Shown here in pieces: positions 48,020-56,884 of a DNA stretch of 64,000 nt. Position 1 is the first letter of the stretch. The number at the start of each line of letters is the position of its first letter. This DNA is from Actinomycetota bacterium (GTDB lineage Bacteria > Actinomycetota > Actinomycetes > Propionibacteriales > Propionibacteriaceae). Location of the stretch: positions 1 through 64,000 of the forward strand of contig JAIUOT010000033.1 of the NCBI GenBank assembly GCA_020161015.1. The letters are read 5' to 3'. A program made the position numbers and the translations under genes. The notes beneath the pieces are model-generated. The model ran no database searches, was not told the origin of the DNA, and was given only the letters and a program-made list of their open reading frames with translations.

Positions 48020-48103
48020 CTGTTCGATTATGGGCGAGATCGCGACACTCCGGCAGCTATCGACATAAGGCGTCGGCGGGCCTTTGCTGGTGGGGTCGAG
48101 TCG

Positions 48104-48883
48104 CTAGTCTTCGAGGTGGTCGAGGATCTGGTCGCTGATCTGGGCGGCTGCTGCTTCCACGTGGTAGTTGTCGGGCCAGGCGGTGACCAACGGGTCGAGG
48201 TCGTTGCGGAAGAGTGGGTCCTGGAGCTTCCTGGCGAGGTTGTCCCGCGCTCGTGTCGCGGTGAGTCCGTCGGGTCGGTAGGGCGCGAAGGCCGCCAGGA
48301 TCGCCGGCGCCGGAAGGCGGAGCTGTTCGAGTGCGAGCCACAGGTCGAACAGGTCGCGGCCTTTGGATCGCTGGTAGAGGGCGCGGATCTTGGTTGCCAT
48401 CAGTTCGGCTGGCGCGAAGGTTCGCACCGCGGCGGTGCCGCTCCACCAGGGTGAGTCGACGCTGTGTGTGCGCTGGATCAGGGGTATGGCGGGTGAGCGT
48501 TCGTGGGTGTTCACTTCGATCTTGATCCGCAGTGGGACGCCGGTGGTCGCGGTCGTCCGCCAGTAGACCTTGGGGTGTTGGCTGACGCGGGTGTTGACGG
48601 TGTAGCCGAGGTCGGCGCCGAGGTGGTTGAGCGTCTGGGTGAGGGGGCCGATGCCGGTCGCTGAGCTGCGGACGTAGTCGAGGTCCTCGCTGTAGCGGTA
48701 GGGGTGTTTGAGGTGGAGCTTGTGCAGTGCGGTGCCGCCGCGGAAGACGAGTTCGTGGCTGAGGTAGTCGTCCTGGGCGATGGCGCAGATGGCCCGCGAC
48801 AGCAGCAGGTCCTGCTCGACCTGTTCGCGGGTGGGCTAGGGGTGGTCGACGCTCCACGCGGTGACCGCGTTGGCGGGGATCAT
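48104..48883 (-). pseudogene. AbiEii-type nucleotidyltransferase toxin with in-frame amber codon
   Basis: A 260-codon frame starts with ATG 48883, overlapping the AbiEi stop by ATGA, and codes the AbiEii fold: VEQDLLLSRAICAIAQDD, the nucleotidyltransferase motif VFRGGTALHKLHLKHPYRYS followed by EDLDYV, and the helical AbiEii tail (KIRALYQRSKGRDLFDLWLA). Codon 16 (48838-48836) is TAG where the family usually has Trp in a HPWPT-like turn, a single TGG-to-TAG change. No ATG, GTG or TTG occurs in frame before the GTG at 48514, so the catalytic core cannot be made by simple reinitiation. The toxin is probably inactive unless the amber codon is read through. Confidence 0.8.
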
Positions 48884-49686
48884 GCTTCGGGCTCCAGTTC
48901 GCGGTTGATGGACAGCATCCAGCGGTTGTCTATCGGTCCACCGTCTGCGTTGTGCGGGTCGAGCCGCGAGGCTGAGGCGATGGCGCTGCGGGCAGTCCGG
49001 GCCAGCGGCGCGAGGTCGTCGCGATCGGTGAACTCGGACAGGATCCAGCCAACGCGTCTGCTGGCTGCGGCCGGGAACGACGACACGAGCTTCACCAGTT
49101 GACCGATCTCGAAGGAGTCGTGTTCGGACAGCTCGATGATGACGGTCGCGGCGTTGTCGATGCCTGCCGCGAGCAGCAGGTCGTCAGCGACATCGAGCAT
49201 GGTCGCAGCTACGGTGGAGACTCTTGCGGTGCCGTCACGGGTGGGGTGGTCGATGCTCGGAATGCAGGCCACATCGCGCTGGGCGAAGGAGAATCGGGTG
49301 CGACCGACGACCCGGTCGCGGATGTGTCGATTGACCGCAACTTGGAGGGCCTGTGGGGCCTGATGTGCCGACCCGTACAGGGCGGCTGCGCTGAGCCATC
49401 CGACGTAGTAGCTGATGCCGCGGTGGCGCATCATCGCATCGATGATCTCGATTCCCGGGGGTGCGCCCCAGGTCCGGTACTCCGGGGGCACGGGAACCCA
49501 CAGGCCCCTGGTTGGTTGGACCCATTCGCCGCGTCGAGCCGGCGCGTTCAAACGTTGCCGGACCTGGTCCTCACTCACGCCGAGCAGGTCAGCGACCTCC
49601 GCCGACGTCAGGGAGCCACGGCCATGGGCCAGCGCCCAGTCCGCCAGTTCCGGAGCGCGCACACGGTCCTCCATCACATGATCCAT
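48880..49686 (-). CDS. AbiEi-type antitoxin
   Basis: The protein has 268 residues from ATG 49686 (ATG 49674 is possible; a TTG at 49722 is unlikely). An N-terminal winged helix (HGRGSLTSAEVADLLGVSED, QVRQRLNAPARRGEWVQPTR) is followed by the AbiEi C-terminal domain (YYVGWLSAAALYGSAHQAPQ, VSTVAATMLDVADDLLLAAG). AbiEi represses the abiE promoter and counteracts AbiEii in type IV toxin-antitoxin systems. The ATGA overlap with the toxin gene is the normal operon arrangement. Confidence 0.85.
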   Translation of the reverse strand: MDHVMEDRVRAPELADWALAHGRGSLTSAEVADLLGVSEDQVRQRLNAPARRGEWVQPTRGLWVPVPPEYRTWGAPPGIEIIDAMMRHRGISYYVGWLSAAALYGSAHQAPQALQVAVNRHIRDRVVGRTRFSFAQRDVACIPSIDHPTRDGTARVSTVAATMLDVADDLLLAAGIDNAATVIIELSEHDSFEIGQLVKLVSSFPAAASRRVGWILSEFTDRDDLAPLARTARSAIASASRLDPHNADGGPIDNRWMLSINRELEPEA

Positions 49687-50036
49687 GTTCACAATCGTCA
49701 CAGAAACCGTTACGTTCTGCAATGCTGATCACCAAGGATGCCGTGCGAGGACCGATGGTGCGCAGGGCGATCCCCGAAGTGCGGGGGAGGCAACTGGAGA
49801 GTTTCCGTGGCCGCGAGGCTTGCGGGGCCGTGGACAAGCGGCGTTATCCTGAGTCTTGCCCCACCCCCTCGGGCTGATCGGCCGTTCTCGGGTTCTCCTG
49901 TCCCGTCGGAGCCGGGCTTACAACTGAAGCCGCGATCGTGCTCCCCGGTCTACTTCTGATGTAGCAATCTTGCTGTTTTGTCCGGATCGACCCCTCTTCA
50001 TCGGCTTAGTGGGCTAGAGAGAAGAAGGGTGCCCCT
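49687..50036. other. Divergent intergenic region between AbiE and the Tad operon
   Basis: About 350 bases separate the two divergent units and must hold both promoters. A short inverted repeat AGCAA-TC-TTGCT occurs near 49963-49974 and an AAGAAGGG ribosome binding site precedes ATG 50037. A short open frame near 49732-49877 has no recognisable features and is not called. AT content is visibly higher around 49920-50030. Confidence 0.4.
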
Positions 50037-50636
50037 ATGACCGAACCCCGCCGGCTCAGCCTGACCGGTTGCATGATCGCGCTCGCCCTGCTCGCCGGAT
50101 GCACACCTGGAGCAGCCACGACCGTGATGCCCTCCACATGGGCGAGCCCCGCCGCGTCGAGCCCTTCAGCCACAGCGTCAGAGACGTCGACGCCCACCCC
50201 GACGAGCAGCTGGAACCCGACTCAGGCCACGGCGATCAAGGTCGTCGAGGACTACTTCGTGGCACGAGACTTGCTGTTCGCAGATCCATCTCACTTCACC
50301 AAGGCGCAAGCGAAGTCATCCCTCCAGCCGTACGCAGCCGACAACATGCTCGACGGCTACGTCAAGTTCTTCGCGAAGCTCAAGGAAGCTGGCGAGCGGT
50401 ACGAGGGGCCTGCGCGGCTCGCCTGGACTGCAGCTTCCGGCGTCTTTGGCAGCGGCGCCGGCGAATCCGTGAACGTGACTGTATGCCGCGACTCCACTGG
50501 CAGGACGCTGGTCGACCGCAAGGGAAAGGTGCTCGCCGAGATCAAGCCGGCCATTCGCGAGTTCGAGGTTCGGAACACCACCTCGGGGTTCCGCATTGTC
50601 GGCGAGAAGGAAGGGTTTGGTGACCCATGTCCTTGA
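50037..50636 (+). CDS. Lipoprotein at the head of the Tad-like operon
   Basis: The 199-residue protein has a lipoprotein signal (GCMIALALLAGCTPG, lipobox LAGC) and a Ser/Thr/Pro stalk to about residue 60. The folded part (TAIKVVEDYFVARDLLFADP, FRIVGEKEGFG) resembles NTF2-like small lipoproteins of actinobacterial mobile elements. A pilus assembly or envelope accessory role is inferred only from position. The next gene starts inside its 3' end. Confidence 0.8.
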   Translation: MTEPRRLSLTGCMIALALLAGCTPGAATTVMPSTWASPAASSPSATASETSTPTPTSSWNPTQATAIKVVEDYFVARDLLFADPSHFTKAQAKSSLQPYAADNMLDGYVKFFAKLKEAGERYEGPARLAWTAASGVFGSGAGESVNVTVCRDSTGRTLVDRKGKVLAEIKPAIREFEVRNTTSGFRIVGEKEGFGDPCP

Positions 50637-51415
50637 TCGCGCGATCCGCAGCTCTCATTCTGGCAATCATGGCGCTGGTTGCGTCCGCAGTCGCAACTCC
50701 GGCGCACGCGGATGCGAAGTGCGACCCGACCTCGGAGTACTGCGAAATCAGTGACGGCGGAGATGGGGGTGGCGGCGGCAACGGCGGTGGGGGTGGCAAG
50801 AGCAAGTCTCCGGAGCCGCCACTGTGTTCTGCGTTCTCTCGTGGGGTTCCGGACAATCCGCCGGCGGATGACTGGGTGTATGTGGAGTGCCGGCTGTCGG
50901 CGAACGACGCGGACACGATCGGGTTGTGGGTGCCGCCGCGGGCGAGCGCGGAGCAGTTGGCGTGGGCGGCGATCGCCCGGTTGCAGCTGAGGCCGGTCGA
51001 GATCGGTTTGACCCCGTTGGATCCGGGTGTGATGACCGCGGTCGGGATTCCGGTGTGGTTGTGGGTGGACAACCCGTCGCGGACGAGCTGGGGGCCGGCG
51101 TCGATCACGGCTGGCGGGATCTCGTTGACCGCGCGGGTGTCGTCGGTGTCCTGGGTGATGGGGGATGGCACGTGGTTGCGGTGCGGCAAGGGCACCGAGT
51201 GGCGGCCGGGCATGGTCGATCGCAACGGTTTGGTGGGGGAGTCCCCGACCTGTGGGCATGTGTATGACCAGCAGGGCCGCTACACGGTGCGAGCGGTGGC
51301 GCACTGGGTTGCGGACTGGCAGGGCTATGGCGAGTCGGGGACGATCCGGCTCGATCTGTACTCCACCCGGGTTCTGCGGGTGGGCGAGATCCAGGTGGTC
51401 GTGACGCGCAGGTAG
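50627..51415 (+). CDS. Secreted protein of the Tad-like operon
   Basis: The 262-residue protein starts with a Sec signal peptide (ALILAIMALVASAVATPAHA). A Gly-rich linker follows (DGGDGGGGGNGGGGG), then a beta-rich body with conserved Trp and Cys (LWVDNPSRTSWGPASI, VMGDGTWLRCGKGTEW). PKD-like segment GHVYDQQGRYTVRAVAHW suggests an Ig-like fold exposed at the surface. Proteins of this type often precede SAF-TadZ-TadA genes in actinobacteria. The specific function is unknown. Confidence 0.8.
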   Translation: MSLIARSAALILAIMALVASAVATPAHADAKCDPTSEYCEISDGGDGGGGGNGGGGGKSKSPEPPLCSAFSRGVPDNPPADDWVYVECRLSANDADTIGLWVPPRASAEQLAWAAIARLQLRPVEIGLTPLDPGVMTAVGIPVWLWVDNPSRTSWGPASITAGGISLTARVSSVSWVMGDGTWLRCGKGTEWRPGMVDRNGLVGESPTCGHVYDQQGRYTVRAVAHWVADWQGYGESGTIRLDLYSTRVLRVGEIQVVVTRR

Positions 51416-51426
51416 GGAGCACACCG

Positions 51427-52086
51427 ATGAAGACTGTGGAGACCAAGCCGGCCGCCGGCGCCGAACCGACGGCTGCGCCGCTGCAGCCGCCCGAGGTGAC
51501 GAAACTCCAGCGTCGACCGCTCACCGTGGTGCTCGCGGTGGTCCTGGTCTGCCTGGGTGGCCTGACCGGCTTGTGGCTGTGGACCTCGTCGTCGTCGGCG
51601 ATCGAGGTGGTCGCGGTCAAGGCGCCGGTCGAGCGCGGCCAGCTGATCACCGACACCGACCTGATGACGGTCCGGGTGACGCTGGATCCCTCGTTGCGGA
51701 CGGTTCCGGCCACGGCCCGGGAGTCGCTGGTGGGCAAGCGTGCGGTGACCGATCTTGCGGTGGGCACCTTGGTGTCTCCGGATCAGGTCAGCGATGTGGT
51801 GGTGCCTGGTGCGGGAGTGGCGGTGGTGGCGGTGCCGATCGCGCCCGGTCTGATCCCGGCGGAGCCGTTGAAGGCGGGTGACACGGTGCGTCTGGTGCAG
51901 GCACCGGCGCAGGGCGGTGAGGTTTCGGTCGCGCCGACCGAGATCACGGCGACGGTGTTGAACGTGACGCCGGGGGATACCCAGACGGTGGTGGACGTGC
52001 TGGTGGCCGACAACCGGGCCGGGGAGCTGGCCGCTCGGGCGGCGTCGGGGAACCTGGCGTTGGTGCTGGCGAGCCGGGAGCGCTGA
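51427..52086 (+). CDS. SAF domain protein, CpaB/RcpC-like
   Basis: The 219-residue protein has a cytoplasmic Pro/Ala N-terminus, one membrane segment (residues ~34-55, VVLAVVLVCLGGLTGLWLW) and a SAF domain (VEVVAVKAPVERGQLITDTD-type region, then TVPATARESLVGKRAVTDLA and GTLVSPDQV). CpaB/RcpC proteins scaffold the Tad pilus across the cell envelope. In actinobacteria lacking an outer membrane it is probably a periplasmic-side adaptor. Confidence 0.85.
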   Translation: MKTVETKPAAGAEPTAAPLQPPEVTKLQRRPLTVVLAVVLVCLGGLTGLWLWTSSSSAIEVVAVKAPVERGQLITDTDLMTVRVTLDPSLRTVPATARESLVGKRAVTDLAVGTLVSPDQVSDVVVPGAGVAVVAVPIAPGLIPAEPLKAGDTVRLVQAPAQGGEVSVAPTEITATVLNVTPGDTQTVVDVLVADNRAGELAARAASGNLALVLASRER

Positions 52087-52091
52087 TCGCA

Positions 52092-52937
52092 GTGGCCCTG
52101 ATCACACTTACTTCGGCCTCAGGGGCGCCGGGGGTGACCACGACCGCGCTGGCGCTGGCCGGGTGCTGGCCGCGTCGGTGCCTGCTGGTGGAGGCCGACC
52201 CGTCCGGGTCGTCGGCGCTGCTGGCGGGCTATTGGCGCGGCACCCGTGACCACACCGGGGTGGTCGACCTGGTCAAGGCGCACCGGGCCGGCGTGCTGGC
52301 TGACGCGCTGCTGCGGATGGCGATGCCGGTCGAGGGCACTCAGGCGTCGGTGATCATCGGCTCCCGGTCACACGAGCAGGCCGCCGGGCTGTCCCGGCTG
52401 TGGGAGCCGCTGACCCAGGTGTTGCGGGATCTCGCCGCCCGCGATCAGGACGTCCTCGTGGATGCCGGGCGGCTCGGACTGGAGGGCTCACCGGCCCCGT
52501 TGATCGGCCAGGCCGATGTCACTGTCCTGGTGGCCCGCAGCACGCTGGTGGCGGTCGCCGGGGCACGCTCGTGGGCGTTGTCGTTGCAGGAGGGGGCGGG
52601 CCCGGGACATGAGGTGCGGCTGTTGCTGGTCGGTGCGGGCCGGCCGTACAGCGCTGGCGAGGTGTCACGGGCGCTGGGTGTCGGGGTGGTCGGGTCGATC
52701 GGCTGGGACCCGGCCCGGGCCGGGGTGTTCTCCCACGGTGATCCGCTGCCGGCACCGCGTGGTCTGCGGCGTCTGCGGGGCGGGCCGGGGGCGGCCAGGG
52801 CGGCGTTCGCCGCGTCGGGCTATCAGCGCAGCGTCCAGGCCGCGGGTGAGGCGCTGCGGGCGGTGGTGGAGCGGTCGGAGCGGGATCGGGCCCGGTGGAT
52901 CGCCCCGCAGGCCAGCGGAGAGGAGGCAGGCCGGTGA
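52092..52937 (+). CDS. TadZ/CpaE-like ParA-superfamily protein
   Basis: The 281-residue MinD/ParA-like fold starts with GTG 52092. The P-loop position reads TSASGAPGVTTTALAL: both the signature lysine and the phosphate-binding lysine of KGGVGKT are absent, as in some TadZ-type localisation factors. LLVEADPSGSSALLAGY follows. TadZ/CpaE proteins place the Tad machine in the cell. It overlaps tadA by GTGA. Confidence 0.8.
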   Translation: MALITLTSASGAPGVTTTALALAGCWPRRCLLVEADPSGSSALLAGYWRGTRDHTGVVDLVKAHRAGVLADALLRMAMPVEGTQASVIIGSRSHEQAAGLSRLWEPLTQVLRDLAARDQDVLVDAGRLGLEGSPAPLIGQADVTVLVARSTLVAVAGARSWALSLQEGAGPGHEVRLLLVGAGRPYSAGEVSRALGVGVVGSIGWDPARAGVFSHGDPLPAPRGLRRLRGGPGAARAAFAASGYQRSVQAAGEALRAVVERSERDRARWIAPQASGEEAGR

Positions 52938-54475
52938 GCGAGCCTGAACACAGCGAGGACCTGCTCGGACTGCCCATGTTCGACAGCCAGCGAACCGTGC
53001 CGGGACGCCGGCCGGGCCGGGTCCGTGGCGGCTTCCGCGCCCCCGACGAGCCGATACCCGAGCCGCCGCCGGCGGTGTCTCGGGTCGTGCCGATCCGTCG
53101 CGAACAGCCCCCGGCGGCGCCGGCGGGCGGGGTGGATTGGGCGGAGGTGGCCCGGTTCCGGGGCGAGGTCGCCAAGCGGCTGCCGGGCCGGGTCGGCGCT
53201 ACGGCGGACCGGGCCGGCGAGGAGGACGAGGGCTGGTCGGTGATCCGGCAACTGCTGGACGAGGATGCCGCCGCGACGGTGGCCCGAACCGGTGAGCTGC
53301 GCTCAGCCGCGGCGCAGGAAGGGCTGGCGCAGGCGATCTTCGACAGCGTGTTCCGGCTGGGCCGGCTGCAACCCTTGGTGGACGACACGAGGGTGGAGAA
53401 CATCCTGGTCTACGGGTGTGACCGGGTCGTGGTGGAGTACGCCGACGGGTCGATGCGCCAGCTGCCAGCGGTGGCCGACAGCGACGCCGACCTGGTCGAC
53501 TTCATTGCGTTCGTCGCCTCGAGGGCGGACAACCCGCGCTCGTTCACCCCGGCCCACCCGTCACTGAACCTGACCCTGGCCGACGGTTCCCGGCTTGCCG
53601 CCTCCCTGGAGACCGGCCGGGTGTCGCTGGTGATCCGCCGGCACCGGATCCGCCGGGTCACACTCGCTGACCTGGTCGAGTGGGGCTCGCTCAGCGAGGT
53701 GATGGCCGACTTCCTCCGCGCCGCGGTGCGGGCGCGGAAGTCGATCGTGGTCTCCGGCGCCCAAGGCGCCGGCAAGACGACCCTGGTGCGGGCGTTGTGT
53801 GCCGAGATCCCGCGGATGGAGATCGTGGGCACCTTCGAGTCCGAACGGGAACTGTTCCTGCCCGAGATCGAGGGCCAGCACGCGGTGGTGTTCGACTGGG
53901 AGATGCGCGCCGGCTCCGGGGAGCGCAGCGAGGACGGCAGCATGGCCGGACAGCGGACGACCGCATCACAGGTGACCAGCAGTTTCCGGTTCCGCGCCGA
54001 CCGGCAGATCGTCGGCGAAGTCCTCGGCGCGGAAGCGATGGACATGATCAAGGTGATGGAGTCCGGCACCGGCTCGATCTCCACCACCCACGCCGCGAAC
54101 GCCCGCCTGGCGGTGCACAAGCTGATCACCTGCGCGATGGAGGCCGGCCCGCACGTCAGCCACGACCTGGTCGCCGCGAAGCTGGCCGCCACCTTGGACC
54201 TGGTGGTGCAGATGCATTCGGAGATCACCCCGATCGACGACTTCGGCCAGGTCGCCCACAAACGCCGCTTCGTCTCCGAGATCGTCGAGGTGACCCCGGG
54301 GGAGTGGCCCCGCGGGATCTCCTTCACCACCGTGTTCCGCCGCCTACCTGGCCAACCCGGGGTGGCCGACACCCGCCCGGACAGCATCTGGGACGACCTG
54401 CTCGCCGCCGGAATGGACGCGGCCGCGTTCGAGCACGAAGCCGCCGAGTACCGCACCACCGGGAACCCGCGATGA
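52934..54475 (+). CDS. tadA: TadA/CpaF secretion ATPase
   Basis: The 513-residue type II/IV secretion ATPase has an N-terminal ~90-residue Pro/Arg-rich region, the conserved N-domain (FDSVFRLGRLQPLVDDTRVE, NILVYG), Walker A SGAQGAGKTTLVRALC near residue 275, an Asp box region and Walker B/His box (RQIVGEVLGAEAMDMIKVME, STTHAANARLAVHKL). It powers pilin assembly and retraction. GTG 52934 is chosen because it overlaps the previous stop. Confidence 0.92.
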   Translation: MSEPEHSEDLLGLPMFDSQRTVPGRRPGRVRGGFRAPDEPIPEPPPAVSRVVPIRREQPPAAPAGGVDWAEVARFRGEVAKRLPGRVGATADRAGEEDEGWSVIRQLLDEDAAATVARTGELRSAAAQEGLAQAIFDSVFRLGRLQPLVDDTRVENILVYGCDRVVVEYADGSMRQLPAVADSDADLVDFIAFVASRADNPRSFTPAHPSLNLTLADGSRLAASLETGRVSLVIRRHRIRRVTLADLVEWGSLSEVMADFLRAAVRARKSIVVSGAQGAGKTTLVRALCAEIPRMEIVGTFESERELFLPEIEGQHAVVFDWEMRAGSGERSEDGSMAGQRTTASQVTSSFRFRADRQIVGEVLGAEAMDMIKVMESGTGSISTTHAANARLAVHKLITCAMEAGPHVSHDLVAAKLAATLDLVVQMHSEITPIDDFGQVAHKRRFVSEIVEVTPGEWPRGISFTTVFRRLPGQPGVADTRPDSIWDDLLAAGMDAAAFEHEAAEYRTTGNPR

Positions 54476-55338
54476 CCGGGGCTGTGCTGTCGATGCTCGC
54501 CGGAGCCATGATCACCGGCGGCCTGCTGCTCGGCGTCTACGGGCTGCAGCGCCGCCCCGTGCCGCCGCCACGACCCCACCGGCCCGCACCGGCATGGATC
54601 AGCCGGTGGGCCCGGATGCCGCGCTGGCAGCGCCGGGCGCTGCTCGCCGCCGTGCTGGCCGGCCTCGTCGCGATCGCGTTCGGGGCACCGGTGATGGTGG
54701 CGGTGGTGTTGCCGCTCGCGGTGCTCGGCCTGCCGGTGCTGCTGGTCACCTCGGATGGGGGCCGGCGGATCGCCCGGCTGGATGCGATCAGCGAGTGGAC
54801 CCGCAACCTGGCCTCGGTGATCACCGCCGGTCAGAGCCTGGAACAGGCCCTGACCGCCAGCCTGCGTGCCACCCCCGCACCGATCCGGCCGCAGGTGACC
54901 AACCTGGTCGCCCGGCTACGGGCCCGCTGGTCGACCGAGGACGCCTTGTTGAAGTTCGCCGACGACCTCGACGACGCGACCGGTGACCTCGTGGTGAGTG
55001 CCCTGATCATCGGCTCCCGGCACCGCGGCGAAGGCCTGTCCCGGGTGCTGACCGGCCTGTCCGACTCGGTGGCCGAAGAGGTCCGGTCGCGCCGCGACAT
55101 CGAAGCCGACCGGGACAAGGCCCGCGGCTCGGCCCGGCTGATCACCCTGCTGGCCGTCGGCGGGATGGCGCTGCTGGCGTTCTCCGGCGACCTCCTCACC
55201 CCCTACACCACCCCGATCGGACAACTCGTCCTCGCCGGCCTCGCCGCGATGTTCATCGCCGGACTCGCCTGGCTGCGACGGATGGTGGCCGACGACCCGC
55301 CCCCCAGATTCCTGCCGGTCCGGGAGGTGCCACGATGA
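54472..55338 (+). CDS. tadB: TadB-like inner membrane platform protein
   Basis: The 288-residue protein has four hydrophobic segments in two pairs around a type II secretion F domain (WTRNLASVITAGQSLEQALT, LKFADDLDDATGDLVVSALI). It is paired with the following TadC-like gene, as in all tad loci. ATGA overlaps occur at both ends. Confidence 0.88.
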   Translation: MTGAVLSMLAGAMITGGLLLGVYGLQRRPVPPPRPHRPAPAWISRWARMPRWQRRALLAAVLAGLVAIAFGAPVMVAVVLPLAVLGLPVLLVTSDGGRRIARLDAISEWTRNLASVITAGQSLEQALTASLRATPAPIRPQVTNLVARLRARWSTEDALLKFADDLDDATGDLVVSALIIGSRHRGEGLSRVLTGLSDSVAEEVRSRRDIEADRDKARGSARLITLLAVGGMALLAFSGDLLTPYTTPIGQLVLAGLAAMFIAGLAWLRRMVADDPPPRFLPVREVPR

Positions 55339-56237
55339 CCGGCGCGCTGCAGCTGTGGGTCCTGGCCGGAGCGATAGTCGGTGGCGGGATCGCCCTGCTC
55401 GTGTGGTGGCTTCAGCCCGCCCAACCCGACCTGGCCCAGGTGCTGGCCCGGCTCGCACCCGGCCGTGCGCCAGCCCCGGTTGACGACACCACCGGGCCAC
55501 AGGGATTGCGGGACCGGCTCGGGATGTGGGCGATGGCCCATCTGCCCGGCTCGTGGTGGCGGGCCGTGCCGGAGAAGGACCTCCAGCTGCTGGACATGCC
55601 GCTGCGCGCCTACTACGGCGAGAAGGTCTCCGCGGTGCTGGTCGTGCTGGTCGGCATCCCGCTGGTCGGCGGCCTGTACTCGGCCCGCGTCGGCCTGCCG
55701 TGGGCGGTGCCCGCACTGGCCACGCTCATGATCGCCGCGGTGGCCTGGCTGCTGCCCGACCGGCGCATCGCCAGAACCGCAGCCAAGGCCCGGACCGAGT
55801 TCCGGCGCGCGCTGAGCGCCTACATCGACCTGATCGCCCTGGGCCGGGCAGCCGGCGGGATCGGCACCCGGCAAGCGATGGAAACCTCGGCCGGGCTGGG
55901 CCGGTCCTGGCCGTTCGAACGGATCAGCCAGGTGGTGGTTCGCAGCCGCTACTCCGGCGTCCCACCCTGGGACGCGCTGGCCGACATGGCCAACCAGCAA
56001 GGCCTGCCCGACCTCGACGACCTGGCCGACACCCTGCGGCTGGCCGGCGAGGAAGGCGCCCAGGTGTTCACCACCCTCCGCGCCCGCTCCTCCGCGCTGC
56101 GGAACGCGATCACCACCACCGACCGGGCCGAGATCAACGCCAAGAGCGACTCCCTGATGCTGCCCACCCTGGTCATGGTCGCCGCCTTCATCGGCGTCGT
56201 CGTCATGGCCGCCGTCTTCCGGCTCCTCGCCGGCTAA
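55335..56237 (+). CDS. tadC: TadC-like inner membrane platform protein
   Basis: The 300-residue T2SSF-domain protein has membrane segments near the N-terminus, centre and C-terminus (VMVAAFIGVVVMAAVFRLL). The F-domain helices include LSAYIDLIALGRAAGGIGTR and LADTLRLAGEEGAQVFTTL. It forms the platform with TadB. Confidence 0.87.
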   Translation: MTGALQLWVLAGAIVGGGIALLVWWLQPAQPDLAQVLARLAPGRAPAPVDDTTGPQGLRDRLGMWAMAHLPGSWWRAVPEKDLQLLDMPLRAYYGEKVSAVLVVLVGIPLVGGLYSARVGLPWAVPALATLMIAAVAWLLPDRRIARTAAKARTEFRRALSAYIDLIALGRAAGGIGTRQAMETSAGLGRSWPFERISQVVVRSRYSGVPPWDALADMANQQGLPDLDDLADTLRLAGEEGAQVFTTLRARSSALRNAITTTDRAEINAKSDSLMLPTLVMVAAFIGVVVMAAVFRLLAG

Positions 56238-56269
56238 CCCCCACCCGCACCCCCGAAAGGAAGCCCGCC

Positions 56270-56467
56270 ATGTTGACCCTCTGGAACAAGACCGCCGGCT
56301 GGATGGTGACGTTCATCAACGACACCCGAACCATGAAACGCGGCGAACGCGGCGCGATCAACTCCGCCGAACTCCTCGGCCTGATCATCATCGTCCTGGC
56401 CGTCCTCGCCCTTGTCGGCCCGGCCGTCGCCGACTACATCCAGGGCAAACTCGCCGCCCTCCACTAA
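56270..56467 (+). CDS. Flp-type pilin
   Basis: The 65-residue prepilin has a basic leader (RTMKRGERG), then AINSAELLGLIIIVLAVLAL, a hydrophobic assembly helix. The conserved Glu is at +6 from the Gly of the presumed G/A cleavage site, against +5 in typical Flp pilins, so cleavage after Ala is possible. GAAAGGA (56255-56262) is a strong ribosome binding site, consistent with high expression of the main pilus subunit. No prepilin peptidase gene is in the window. Confidence 0.8.
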   Translation: MLTLWNKTAGWMVTFINDTRTMKRGERGAINSAELLGLIIIVLAVLALVGPAVADYIQGKLAALH

Positions 56468-56476
56468 CCCCGGACC

Positions 56477-56884
56477 ATGCCCAGCCCGCCCAGCTCGCAC
56501 AGCCCACACCGCCCCAGGCGGCGCGGGGAGCGCGGCGCGGTCGGGTCCGTGCAGATGATCGTGCTGATGCCACTGCTGATCGGCCTGTTCCTGGCCGCGA
56601 TGCAGGCCGCCCTGTACTACTACGGGCGCAGCGCGGCGATCAGCATCGCCCAGACCGGCGCCGCCGCAGCAGCCGCCGAACACGGCACCACCGCGGACTG
56701 CCAAGCCGCGGCCGCCACCCTCCGGGCCGCGATCGGCGATGCCATCACCGATGTCCACGTCAGCTGCCAACGCACCGCCACCCGGGCCACCACGGTCGTC
56801 ACCGGACAAGCCCTCAGCGTCTTCCCCGGCTGGCAGAACCCGGTGTCCCAACGCGCCGCCGCGCCCGTGGAGAGACCGACATGA
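56477..56884 (+). CDS. TadE-like pseudopilin 1
   Basis: The 135-residue protein has a basic leader ending RRGERGAVGS, then a hydrophobic helix (VQMIVLMPLLIGLFLAAMQA). The position usually held by Glu after the cleavage site is Gln. Two cysteines in the C-terminal part (TTADCQAAAATL, DVHVSCQRTA) could form a disulphide. It overlaps the next gene by four bases. Confidence 0.82.
   Translation: MPSPPSSHSPHRPRRRGERGAVGSVQMIVLMPLLIGLFLAAMQAALYYYGRSAAISIAQTGAAAAAAEHGTTADCQAAAATLRAAIGDAITDVHVSCQRTATRATTVVTGQALSVFPGWQNPVSQRAAAPVERPT

Noticed and set aside
47843-48454. 203-codon plus-strand open frame
   Set aside because: It runs antisense to the small hypothetical gene and the AbiEii tail and has Asp/Gly/Val shadow composition.
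48104-48514. A 136-residue AbiEii gene starting at GTG 48514
   Set aside because: The frame continues upstream with the family's nucleotidyltransferase core up to the amber codon, so this is the tail of a broken gene and not a short gene.
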